A DNA stretch of 12,813 nt from Mobiluncus sp034180645. GTDB taxonomy: Bacteria > Actinomycetota > Actinomycetes > Actinomycetales > Actinomycetaceae. Under the pieces are notes generated by a model. The model was not told the origin of the DNA and made no database searches. It saw only the letters and a program-made list of their open reading frames with translations. This document shows positions 1 through 7,354 of the stretch, in pieces (the first letter of the stretch is position 1; the number at the start of each line of letters is the position of its first letter). The DNA is taken from positions 1-12,813 of the forward strand of contig NZ_JAXFNY010000013.1 of assembly GCF_034180645.1 (NCBI RefSeq), given 5' to 3'. The position numbers and the translations under genes are program-made.

Positions 1-526
1 GACCAGGCCGTCATTTCTTCCATGACTTTGTCCGTGATTCTTGAAATGGTTTCCTTGGAAACCTCAGCACCGTAAATATCTTTGAAATGCGCCGAGATCT
101 CACCAGTAGTCAAACCCTTCGCGTACAGCGACAAAACGATAACGTCCACGTCCGTGAGTCGACACTGGCGTTTCTTCACAATCACTGGCTCGAATGTACC
201 GTTACGATCCCGAGGAACCCCTATATCCACCTTGCCAACCGTGTCAGTAAGCACGGTCTTACAAATCGTCCCGTTGCGGGCGTTATCCGATTCCCCATCC
301 GTGGCTTTCACGTGTTTTTCCCGCCCCAGATGCTCGGCCATTTCCTCGTTCAACACGGTCTCGAGTACAGACTTCGTGAACACTTTCAAAAGCCCACCAG
401 GGCCGGTCAGCTCCAGGCCCGCGTCTTTAACCATGCGCACCATTTGTGCAGCCAACTCCGACTGGGTTTTCCGCCCGTATCCCGGGAATCCGACTTACAC
501 GGTTTCCTGTCCTGTTTACGTGCCAT
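1..526 (-). CDS. IS256-family transposase, 3'-truncated by window edge, 5' frame disrupted
   Basis: Reading the - strand in the frame open from 494 to 1 gives a typical IS256/mutator transposase N-terminal half. It contains a GLLK..TKSVLETVLNEEMAEHLG segment, then an RNGT motif, VPRDRNGTFEP, a LSLYAKGLTTGEISAHF helix and VSKETISRITDKV. These precede the DDE catalytic core, which lies outside the window. The plausible start is ATG at 526 (MARKQDRKP...), but that frame hits a stop a little downstream. The conserved frame has a TAA at 497-495 and contains residues homologous to the family N-terminus (SELAAQMV) upstream of its first in-frame ATG at 443. One missing base around 473-481 would join the two frames. 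It may therefore be an inactive copy, a sequencing error, or a protein restarting at 443. Confidence 0.82.
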
Positions 527-621
527 AGGCACCAGTGTTCCAACACTCATCTTCATAACCAACCATCCCCGCCAAAACCGACGGACTCAAAAGCCAGTTA
601 CACACTTTTCAGGACAGTCCC
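1..621 (-). mobile_element. IS256-family insertion sequence, 5' part (rest beyond the window edge)
   Basis: The element carries an IS256 (mutator-type) transposase read on the - strand and leaves the window at position 1, so only its 5' portion is visible. The outer end is placed at about 598-621. There the + strand carries a terminal-repeat-like stretch ending in ACTTTTCAGGACAGTCCC, which resembles the termini of actinobacterial IS256 relatives. The partner inverted repeat and the target-site duplication lie outside the window, so the boundary is inferred. Base composition changes just after 621, and the next gene starts only 40 nt further on. Confidence 0.7.
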
Positions 622-661
622 TTGATAATGACAAAGCGAGCTAATTGATAGATAGGAAGAA

Positions 662-1507
662 ATGGCCAAACCTCATCTCGTGCATTCAGAACGAGCAGAT
701 TTCTTAGACCTCCTGAATAAGGGTGGCTATGTTCTTGAGTTCAACAACGAGCAGTTTGACGCTTTTACTGAAGAAGTGATCGGCATCCGTCTGACAGAGA
801 AATATGGCGCCTCGAAGGGAAAGTCACTGACGAGCTACCTTGAAAAGGCACCTCGACGGGATTCGATCATGCTGCTCAATGCCTTGATGAGAGAATGGGA
901 TCGAGTAGCCGCGCATGACGCTAGTGAAGCCGATCTTGAATTAGCTTCTAGATGCAAACGTCAACTCGAGGAGTTGAAAGCTTCTCTTGTGCCAGCAGAA
1001 TTTCAGGTAGTTGACCCTAAAAAGGTCGGCTTCACCAGCGAATACCTGTCTCAGCAACAGCAAATCCTGACGAGCAATATCACCACGAATCCGACGCTGG
1101 TAATCGGGACAGCCAAAGAGCTCATCGAATCCTGCTGCAACACGATTCTTGAACAACACGGAGAAGAGCTAAATCGAAACGACGACTTACCCAAACTAGT
1201 AAAGCGGGCAACAGAACTTCTTCACCTGAACCCATCCCAAGTTCCAGAAACCGCTCCGGCAGCTAGAACTCTCAAATCGTTGCTGGGAAGTCTTGCTACA
1301 GCAGCTAAATCGCTAGCAGAGCTTAGAAACCATTACGGCACTGGCCATGGGAAAACCGCTTCTTACGTTGGCTTAGATGAACGAGAAGCCCGGCTAGCAG
1401 CGGGCACATCTCTAGCACTTGTTCAATACCTATGGGATACCCACAAAGAACTACTCGCTCAGGAAACCAATAGACCAACAAACCAGATTGGAGAAACACA
1501 AGTTTGA
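662..1507 (+). CDS. Abortive-infection family protein (Abi_C / HEPN-like C-terminal domain)
   Basis: The 281-residue soluble protein has no signal peptide or membrane segment. Its C-terminal half, roughly residues 150-265, resembles the Abi_C domain of phage-abortive-infection proteins: helical, with TAKELIESCCNTIL, then a run of small residues, then LAELRNHYGTGHGK. The R222-x6-H229 spacing matches the HEPN ribonuclease active-site signature, so RNA cleavage triggered by infection is a plausible role (inference). The N-terminal half (1-140) is not recognised. ATG at 662 is chosen because a stop (TAG, 653-655) lies just upstream in frame and an AGGAAG ribosome site sits at 654-659, unusually close (2 nt). 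GC content is visibly lower than in the glp genes. The IS256 end lies 40 nt upstream, so the native promoter may have been displaced. A 49-codon ORF overlaps its stop. Confidence 0.75.
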   Translation: MAKPHLVHSERADFLDLLNKGGYVLEFNNEQFDAFTEEVIGIRLTEKYGASKGKSLTSYLEKAPRRDSIMLLNALMREWDRVAAHDASEADLELASRCKRQLEELKASLVPAEFQVVDPKKVGFTSEYLSQQQQILTSNITTNPTLVIGTAKELIESCCNTILEQHGEELNRNDDLPKLVKRATELLHLNPSQVPETAPAARTLKSLLGSLATAAKSLAELRNHYGTGHGKTASYVGLDEREARLAAGTSLALVQYLWDTHKELLAQETNRPTNQIGETQV

Positions 1508-1653
1508 ACTTTTCAGCGCTAAATAACCTTTTAGCGGAAAGCACACTATTTAGCAGCATCACAAGATTCGCAGAGGACAAGATACCAACGCGAGAATTTG
1601 TAAGTCTCCGGCTGGACGACCCAGACTTTCTTGAACCTAAAGAGAGCCCTTAA
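1504..1653 (+). CDS. Possible small coupled protein (49 aa, TTG start)
   Basis: A TTG codon overlaps the stop of the Abi_C gene in the arrangement TTGA and opens a frame that ends at TAA 1651-1653. The product would be 49 residues: an amphipathic N-terminal part (NFSALNNLLAESTLFSSITR) followed by an acidic, proline-containing tail. A TTGGAG ribosome-binding-like sequence at 1488-1493 lies 10 nt before the TTG, which fits translational coupling. I do not recognise a family. It may be an authentic small partner, the remnant of a longer second gene, or chance. No transmembrane segment or cysteine is seen. Confidence 0.4.
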   Translation: MNFSALNNLLAESTLFSSITRFAEDKIPTREFVSLRLDDPDFLEPKESP

Positions 1654-1692
1654 TACCTCTCTCACAAGGGGAAACATTGCGTACCTAGCCAA

Positions 1693-1730
1693 CAAAAAGG
1701 ACGCTCACTTTGTATCAAAATGAGCGTCCT
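1693..1730 (-). terminator. Intrinsic terminator of ssrA
   Basis: A perfect 10-bp stem (AGGACGCTCA, 1698-1707, with TGAGCGTCCT, 1721-1730) is followed on the - strand by TTTTTG. It sits immediately after the tmRNA 3' CCA. The + strand side lacks a U-tract, so it works only for ssrA. Confidence 0.88.
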
Positions 1731-1732
1731 AA

Positions 1733-2107
1733 TGGTGGAGATGGGGGGAATTGAACCCCCGTCCGATCGACACCACTTGCTTCTTCTCCGGGTGCAGTCT
1801 GTTTTGGATTCTCGGCCGGGCGCTGCCCACAGACAGGGCTACGCACGGCTAAAGTTACCTAAAATGTCGAATCAAACCCAAGTAACCCGGGCGATTCCAG
1901 TGGCTCCGAAAGCGACGCCAGGATCCGTGACCGAAGCAATCACGGGCTGACGAAGTCAGTTCGCTTTGGGATTAAGCGGCCAAAGCGAAGGACTTAGCAC
2001 TGTTGCGTTCAGCACTTATTGGTTCGCATCCATCGTTTACGAGATGAGGACGCATCCTCGACCCGCTTCTCTCAAGAAAACACCGACCGTCGAAACCGAT
2101 CATCCCC
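1733..2107 (-). ncRNA. ssrA: Transfer-messenger RNA (tmRNA)
   Basis: tmRNA rescues ribosomes stalled on broken mRNA. It acts with SmpB, first as an alanine-tRNA mimic and then as a template for a degradation tag. The 5' end GGGGATGATCGGTTTCGACG pairs through its first seven bases with CATCTCC just before the ACCA 3' terminus (one G-U pair), forming the acceptor stem. The T arm (GGGGGTTCAATTCCCCC) is clear next to the 3' end. The tag frame, 2013-1972 on the - strand, reads AERNSAKSFALAA and ends in TAA. The FALAA ending is typical of actinobacterial tags; choosing GCT (2013-2011) as the resume codon is inference. The length of 375 nt fits one-piece tmRNAs. CCA is encoded. Confidence 0.96.
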
Positions 2108-2108
2108 T

Positions 2109-2240
2109 CTATTCTTTTTTTATTTCAATAGTCTCCCCGCGCAGCCACTCGGGTACGTTGCGTTTCCACTCCGGGGTCAGGTTCACTGTCCCATCACATC
2201 GTTCGGTACAGATGCACCCGACCCCTAAGCGATTACGCAA
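2109..2240 (-). CDS. Hypothetical small ORF just upstream of ssrA (43 aa)
   Basis: On the - strand a TTG at 2240 opens 43 codons ending in TAG at 2111-2109, only 1 nt before the tmRNA 5' end. The C-terminal part reads like a real protein (LTPEWKRNVPEWLRGETIEI). The N-terminal part has clustered cysteines (GCICTERC). Only a weak AGG at 2252-2250 precedes the start. An in-frame TGA directly upstream prevents a longer reading. It could be a small protein, the 3' remnant of a lost gene, or chance. I recognise no family. Confidence 0.28.
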   Translation of the reverse strand: MRNRLGVGCICTERCDGTVNLTPEWKRNVPEWLRGETIEIKKE

Positions 2241-2350
2241 TCAAGGAAACCTATTGAGCGTTTAAAAATACCCCAAAACGCCGCGAAAATCAATAGGAAA
2301 TCTGAATTCTCCGTTAGCGAAACCGCCCCAACAACGACTAGGCTTAAACC

Positions 2351-3048
2351 ATGCTCGACGACATTGTGAAGTACATCCTGGATTCGCTGGTCATCTTTGT
2401 GCTGGTCGGCATCCTGGTCTTCGTCCTGGCGATGCAATCGCTGGTCGTGAACCTTTTCGCCTACTTCCAATCCTCTACCGCAAGCCCTTCCAGATTGGCG
2501 ACCGCATCGAGATCGATGGCCATCGCGGGGAAATCACGCATATCGGCTTGCTGACGTTCTCTATGTCCGAAATCGAGGGCTGGCTGAGCACCCAAACCCC
2601 GACCGGCAAAATCGTCACCATCCCGAACTCCTTTGTCTTTGAAAAGGCATTTTCCAACGAAACCGCCGATTTCCCTTACGTGTGGAAGGACCTGACCCTG
2701 CCGATTACGCACGCTTCCAACGTTTCCAAAGCCGAGGAAATCCTGCTGGACGCCGCCCGCGGTCAGCTCGATACGCTGGTTGCCGACACCGAGGAGCAAG
2801 ACCGCGAGAAGCTGACGGAACAGGCCGACATGTTCGATTCAACTATTGAGCCCACGGTCAATATGCGCGTGCACGGCTCCGGCGGCGACCTGTTTTTGCG
2901 GTATTTGGCACCCTACGACGGCATCGCGGCGGTGGAAACGCGCCTGTGGAAGGACATTTTCACCCGCATTGACGGGGTAGATGACATTGAATACTCGCCG
3001 ACGGTATATCGTTTAGTAACTTCCCCACCTGCGAATCCGTATCAGTAA
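2351..3048 (+). pseudogene. MscS-family mechanosensitive channel, frameshifted and N-terminally short
   Basis: Two overlapping frames together encode one MscS-like protein of about 232 residues. Frame 1 (ATG 2351 to about 2469) gives the pore-lining helix, with DSLVIFVLVGILVFVLAMQSLVVNLF and then AYFQ. Frame 2 continues with ILYRKPFQIGDRIEIDG, GEITHIGLLTFSM, TPTGKIVTIPNS and the cytoplasmic alpha/beta domain to TAA 3046-3048. Restoring one A in the AA at 2469-2470 (CAA ATC) would fuse them cleanly. Typical MscS channels have three or more membrane helices before the beta domain; here only the pore helix is encoded, and no membrane-coding sequence is seen upstream of 2351. A real shortened remnant or a single-base read error are both possible. 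Function would be release of solutes on hypo-osmotic shock in the inner membrane. Confidence 0.8.
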
Positions 3049-3110
3049 ATGATTTATACCGTTTACTGGTATTATTACCGTTTCAATAGAATCCCCAGCC
3101 GCCCGCCCGC

Positions 3111-4091
3111 TCAGCTCGCGTTGGTTTGTTCCTCGCTGATCTTCAACAGCCGAGCCGCGCAGTCCTCATCCACAATCAGGTCGGTCGCTACCCCGGCACG
3201 CAGCGCGGCGAGCAACGGCACCGCCTTATCAACACCGGAAACGATACAGATACGCCGAGGAATGCACGCCAGGTCGCGCGGGGTCGGGCCGGAAGCCCGC
3301 TGATTTACCTCAAGGTCTTCCCACGATCCATCCGCCCGCAGCAAGACCGTACACACGTCGCCAACGACGCCCTGATCCTTTTGTTGCTGCATTTCTTCGG
3401 GGACAATATATCCGCCGGAATACACCATGGACAGTTGCGATCCCGTCGTGGTGCCGACGCCGAAAATGGCTATATCGACCTGTTTTTGCACTTCCAGCAC
3501 GGATTGAATGGAGCGTTCGCGCCACAAAGCCACCTTGGTGTCGGGGAAATCAAAGAAGGTCGGCACCGGGAAGTGTTGCACGCTGGCGCGGAAGGCTCGG
3601 CCGAAAGCCTCCATAATAGTGCCGGCATAGAGGATGCCGGAAGACAGCACGTTTGCGGCTCCGTTCAGCTGCACCACGGTCGCCCCCATCACCGGCTTGG
3701 GCACCAGGTTCTCGGCCACCGCGGAGATTGTGTTGCCCCAGGCCACGCCGATAACAATATCGGGGAAGACGGCTTCGGCAATAACGTTGCCGGCAAAGGC
3801 GGCCACCTGAGTCAGGCGTTGCTTGCCCCCGGAGCGCGGCGCGATGGGCACCACCTGAACCTGCACCCCAAAGCGTTTAGACAACTCGGTACGCAAAGCG
3901 GAAGTCGCCGAATTCGGCGGCTGCAGCGAAAACTGGATGTAGCCACGGTTGCGGGCGTCTTTAATGAGCCGTGAAACAGTGGAACGTGAGACTTTCAGCT
4001 TGCGGGCGATGGCTTCCATCGTCTCGCCTTGGACATAGTGCATCAAGGCGGCACGGTAGGCTGTCTCTTCCCGTTCTTCGCGCTCTTCCAT
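3111..4091 (-). CDS. SorC-family transcriptional regulator
   Basis: The 326-residue protein has the SorC/DeoR-like layout. An N-terminal helix-turn-helix lies at about residues 24-45 (TMEAIARKLKVSRSTVSRLI), followed by a sugar-phosphate-binding domain with the family features GVAWGNTISAV, VVQLNGA and FGVGTT and the late VDKAVPLLAALRAGVATDLIVDE segment. Family members bind phosphorylated sugars or trioses and control adjacent catabolic operons. ATG at 4091 is preferred over an upstream in-frame ATG at 4178, because GAAGGTGAGG (4109-4100) lies 8 nt before it and the extra 29 residues look unlike the family. It is transcribed divergently from glpABC across a 246-nt gap, so local control of the glp genes is a reasonable inference, but the effector is not evident from sequence. 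Confidence 0.87.
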   Translation of the reverse strand: MEEREEREETAYRAALMHYVQGETMEAIARKLKVSRSTVSRLIKDARNRGYIQFSLQPPNSATSALRTELSKRFGVQVQVVPIAPRSGGKQRLTQVAAFAGNVIAEAVFPDIVIGVAWGNTISAVAENLVPKPVMGATVVQLNGAANVLSSGILYAGTIMEAFGRAFRASVQHFPVPTFFDFPDTKVALWRERSIQSVLEVQKQVDIAIFGVGTTTGSQLSMVYSGGYIVPEEMQQQKDQGVVGDVCTVLLRADGSWEDLEVNQRASGPTPRDLACIPRRICIVSGVDKAVPLLAALRAGVATDLIVDEDCAARLLKISEEQTNAS

Positions 4092-4337
4092 TAACTCAGC
4101 CTCACCTTCATTGTGCCGACCCAAACAACCCGAAAACCGAATTTCCCCGTAACGTAACAGGGCGGAACTATTGCGCAATTAATTTCATTATAGCTGTTCG
4201 TTTGTGCACGTATGTACCAAATTCGCTGAATATAACCATTTCCAGGAAACGCCTGAAGCTTCTGAGTTATCTTGGTGGGGAAGAAATTGAGGGCAATGTG
4301 GCCCTCGAAGATCGGATTCTCCAACGGAGGAGACTAG
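4092..4337. promoter_or_regulatory. Divergent control region between the SorC-type regulator and glpA
   Basis: The 246-nt gap is AT-richer than its neighbours. It contains the 8-bp palindrome TTGCGCAA (4171-4178), an imperfect dyad with GAACTAT (4165-4171) facing ATAGCTGTTC (4190-4199), and a -10-like TATAAC (4231-4236) toward glpA without a good -35. It also holds a perfect 6-bp inverted repeat, GAGGGC (4289-4294) with GCCCTC (4301-4306), in the likely glpA leader. The strong ribosome site GGAGGAG (4326-4332) precedes the ATG. Which dyad is the operator cannot be decided from sequence. Confidence 0.5.
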
Positions 4338-6062
4338 ATGCTGAACTTGCGTGCTGATTTGGTCATTGTTGGTGGCGGCGCTACTGGAGCAGGGGTGGCT
4401 CGGGATGCCGCAATGAGAGGGTACGAGGTGGTGTTGCTGGAACGGGCCGACATCGGCCAGGGTACTTCCGCGCGCTATCACGGCCTGTTGCACTCGGGTG
4501 GTCGTTACGTCATTTCCGACCCGGAATCGGCAACCCAGTGTGCCGATGAGAGCGCTATTGTGCGGCGTATCAATGCTGACGCGGTGGAGGACACCGGCGG
4601 CCTGTTCGTCCTACCCCCGGGCGATCCCGATGAATACGCCGACCGTTTCCTGCCGGCCGCCCTGGAAGCCGGGGTGCCCTGTGAAGAAATCTCGATCAGC
4701 CAGGCGTTGAAGGAAGAACCGCGACTGAATCCCGGCATCAAGCGTGCTTTCCGGGTGCGCGACGGTGCGGTGGACGGCTGGCGCCTGATTTGGGGCGCGC
4801 TGGAATCCGCCAAGGAATACGGCGCAAAGATCATGCCCTACCACCGCGTTACAGCCATTCACGTGGAAAACGACAAGGTCAACGGCGTTACCGCCCGCAA
4901 CGAAAAAACCGGCGAGGAAGTGAAAATCGACTGCCGCTTTGTCATCAATGCCAGCGGCCCGTGGGCTGGTGAAATCGCCACCATGGCCGGCGCCGAGAAA
5001 GTCCAGGTGGTGCCCGGTCGTGGCATCATGATTGGTTTCAACCAACGCCTGGTTCACCACGTCGTTAACCGCTGTGCCATCTCGGGCGACGGCGACATCT
5101 TGGTTCCCGCCCACCCGATCTGCATCATCGGCACCACCGACCAAGCCGCGGTGAAGCCAGACTTCCTGGCGATCAAGCCCGAGGAAGTCCAAAAGATGCT
5201 GGACAAGGCAGAAGACCTTGTTCCGGGGATCCGTCAGGCTCGTGCCCTCCACGTCTGGTCCGGCGCCCGTCCGCTGGTCAAAGATTCCCGCGTGGCTGCC
5301 ACCGACACCCGCCACATGGCTCGCGGCATGGCCATTCTGGATCACCTGACCCGCGACGGAATCGGCGGCTTCCTGACTATCGCCGGCGGCAAGTTCACCA
5401 CCTACCGCCTGATGGGTGAAAAAGTTGTCAATGCCATGTGTCATCAACTGGGTGACAACCGGATTTGCCACACCGCCGAAGAGCCCGTTCCTTCGGCCGC
5501 GACGCGACGCTTTAGCCACCTGTCCGACCGACTGAAGGACCGCGAGGAGGATCGCCACGACGAACCGATCATCTGCGAATGCGAGCTGGTGAACCGGCGC
5601 ATGATCACCGAAAAGCTGAAGGAAAACCCCGTGGCGAACATCGATGACCTGCGTCGTCAGCTGCGTATCGGCATGGGTCCGTGCCAAGGCACTTTCTGCG
5701 GGGCGCGCACGGCCGGCATCATCCACGAATTCCGCCAGGCAAACCCCACCGCAACCGGCGCCGCCGGCACGGAAACCGCGGCCGCCCCCGCTAAGTCCAA
5801 GTCCGCCAAAGCCGATGCTCCCGCCAGCACCGCGGATGTCTCGACGACCATGTTGAAGCTGTTCTTCTCGAACCGCTTGGGCGGTATACGCCCAATCATG
5901 TACGGCGCCATGGCCCGCGAAATGGCCTTGCAGAAGTGGGTGGTCTCGACCCTGAACCTGGAACACTTGCCCGATCCGAGCCCCGCTTCCAGCCTGGCTA
6001 CCGGCGATTTGGCTTTGAACCACGGCATTGATCGGGACGATCCGAAAGGAGGTGCCAAGTGA
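4338..6062 (+). CDS. glpA: Anaerobic glycerol-3-phosphate dehydrogenase subunit A (FAD flavoprotein)
   Basis: The catalytic subunit oxidises sn-glycerol 3-phosphate to dihydroxyacetone phosphate. It works with GlpB and with GlpC, which anchors the complex and passes electrons to quinone. An N-terminal FAD-binding GGGATGAG (12-19) is followed by the DAO fold with SARYHGLLHSGGRY, the FVINASGPWAGE motif and GGKFTTYRLM near residue 350. A BFD-like [2Fe-2S] domain follows, with ligands C413, C415, C449 and C454 (CxC...GMGPCQGTFC), as in GlpA and unlike aerobic GlpD. At 574 residues it is about 30 longer than the E. coli protein. The extra length includes an Ala/Pro/Lys-rich linker at about residues 466-505. 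The start is fixed by GGAGGAG at 4326-4332. It is the first gene of the coupled glpABC operon, and its TGA overlaps the GTG of glpB. Confidence 0.95.
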   Translation: MLNLRADLVIVGGGATGAGVARDAAMRGYEVVLLERADIGQGTSARYHGLLHSGGRYVISDPESATQCADESAIVRRINADAVEDTGGLFVLPPGDPDEYADRFLPAALEAGVPCEEISISQALKEEPRLNPGIKRAFRVRDGAVDGWRLIWGALESAKEYGAKIMPYHRVTAIHVENDKVNGVTARNEKTGEEVKIDCRFVINASGPWAGEIATMAGAEKVQVVPGRGIMIGFNQRLVHHVVNRCAISGDGDILVPAHPICIIGTTDQAAVKPDFLAIKPEEVQKMLDKAEDLVPGIRQARALHVWSGARPLVKDSRVAATDTRHMARGMAILDHLTRDGIGGFLTIAGGKFTTYRLMGEKVVNAMCHQLGDNRICHTAEEPVPSAATRRFSHLSDRLKDREEDRHDEPIICECELVNRRMITEKLKENPVANIDDLRRQLRIGMGPCQGTFCGARTAGIIHEFRQANPTATGAAGTETAAAPAKSKSAKADAPASTADVSTTMLKLFFSNRLGGIRPIMYGAMAREMALQKWVVSTLNLEHLPDPSPASSLATGDLALNHGIDRDDPKGGAK

Positions 6063-7354
6063 AAATCGCAGTCATCGGTGAAGGCTTGGCCGGTTTGAGC
6101 GCCGCCCTGATGGCGCACGCCGCTGGCCACCAAGTTACTGTTTACACAAAGGGCATGGGCGGTTTGGCTCTGTCCAACGGCACCGCCGACGTGTTCGGTT
6201 ACGCTCCGGACGCGAAGGAACCCGTTACCACCGACCCCTTCGCAGAAATCGAGAAGCTGCCCGAAAACCACCCCTACCACACTATTGGGGTCGAAAACGT
6301 CCGCGGCGGCATCGACTGGTACCGCGACACGCTGGCCGATTTTTGGGAGCCGGTCAAGGACGGTGCGGGTAACGTTTTGTTGGCGACCGCAATAGGTTCC
6401 CCGCGCCCGACGTTCCTGATCCCGCGTTCCTGCGCGGCCGGGGTGTTGCGTAAAGGGATGAAGTTGCTGGTAGTGGGGGTGAAGCAGTTCAAGGACTTCC
6501 CCGCTGCCATGATTGCCGACAACCTGTCGCGCTGCGAGACCCTGAAGCTCAGTGCCCGTTCGGTCACTCTGGATTTCTCTGGCCGGGAAAAGGAAGCCGA
6601 CGTGACCGCCACCGATTATGCACGCGCCTTTGATGTGGCCGAGTTGGATCCCGACAAGGCCGCAAAGATGCGTTCGAACTTTGTGGCGCTGATCAACGGG
6701 ATTGTGGCGGACGGTGAAACGGTTCTGATTCCGGCGTTCATGGGCTTGAGCGAGGATACTTTCGCCGACTTTGCCGCCCAGGTGCACGCCCCCGTGGCGG
6801 AGGTGCCGACGGTGCCGCCGTCCATCCTGGGTCGGCGCATCTTTGACCATCTGGTGCGGCGTTGCCGAGCCGAGCGGGTTGACATCCACTTGAACTGTGA
6901 GGTGTTGGAAGCCCACACCATGGCAGAGCACGTGGAATCGCTTACGGTCAAGCGTGCCGGCGGCGCTGACGAAGTGCGTGTCGATGCCGTTTTGGACGCG
7001 GCCGGCGGCATTATGAGCGGCAACTTGGAACGCGACTCGCACCTTCTAATTACGGAAAAGATCTTTGGCTTGCCGATATTCGCCCCCGAGTCCGTCGCCA
7101 CTACAGGCATTCACGAAATCGACGTGGAAAACCGTCAGGACGTGGAAAACGCGCTGATGAGCGGAGTCCACGTGAATGCCCAGATGCAGCCGGTGGACGA
7201 ATTCGGAAAGGCCGTTTTCGACAACGTCTTTTGTCTGGGTGAAATGATCGGCGGAGCCGCGCCTTGGCGTGAACTGTCCGGCGAAGGTCTGGCTTTGGGA
7301 AGTGCTTACGCCGCAGCGAAAGCCCTGGGCTCGGCGGAGAGGAGCGAAAAATGA
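6059..7354 (+). CDS. glpB: Anaerobic glycerol-3-phosphate dehydrogenase subunit B
   Basis: The 431-residue flavoprotein-like subunit partners GlpA. It begins with a dinucleotide-binding GEGLAGLSAALMAHAAGHQV motif (residues 7-26), followed by KGMGGLALSNGTADVFGY. A C-terminal FAD-fold signature ends in VFCLGEMIGGAAPWRELSGEGLALGSAYAAA. Length matches GlpB of E. coli (about 419). The start is GTG at 6059, overlapping the glpA stop by 4 nt (GTGA), with a near-perfect anti-SD match AAAGGAGGT at 6045-6053. Its own stop overlaps the glpC ATG in the same manner. The tight overlaps imply stoichiometric, coupled translation of the three subunits. No anomalies are seen. Confidence 0.93.
   Translation: MKIAVIGEGLAGLSAALMAHAAGHQVTVYTKGMGGLALSNGTADVFGYAPDAKEPVTTDPFAEIEKLPENHPYHTIGVENVRGGIDWYRDTLADFWEPVKDGAGNVLLATAIGSPRPTFLIPRSCAAGVLRKGMKLLVVGVKQFKDFPAAMIADNLSRCETLKLSARSVTLDFSGREKEADVTATDYARAFDVAELDPDKAAKMRSNFVALINGIVADGETVLIPAFMGLSEDTFADFAAQVHAPVAEVPTVPPSILGRRIFDHLVRRCRAERVDIHLNCEVLEAHTMAEHVESLTVKRAGGADEVRVDAVLDAAGGIMSGNLERDSHLLITEKIFGLPIFAPESVATTGIHEIDVENRQDVENALMSGVHVNAQMQPVDEFGKAVFDNVFCLGEMIGGAAPWRELSGEGLALGSAYAAAKALGSAERSEK

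Noticed and set aside
87..644. Open + strand frames of 148 and 185 codons across the IS element
   Set aside because: The - strand has clear IS256 transposase homology there; the + frames have no recognisable motifs and are shadows.
3049..3110. Possible terminator between the mscS-like gene and the SorC gene (ATACC/GGTAT, 5 bp)
   Set aside because: The stem is too short, with no U-tract on either strand; it is not convincing.
4201..4221. CRP-like site (TTTGTGCAC...TACCAAA) upstream of glpA
   Set aside because: The half-sites do not match the TGTGA/TCACA consensus well; left as part of the unspecified control region.
4611..7042. Long - strand open frames (461 and 470 codons) opposite glpA and glpB
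   Set aside because: They are antisense to well-supported glp genes and show low-complexity His/Gly/Val-rich translations typical of shadow frames in GC-rich DNA.
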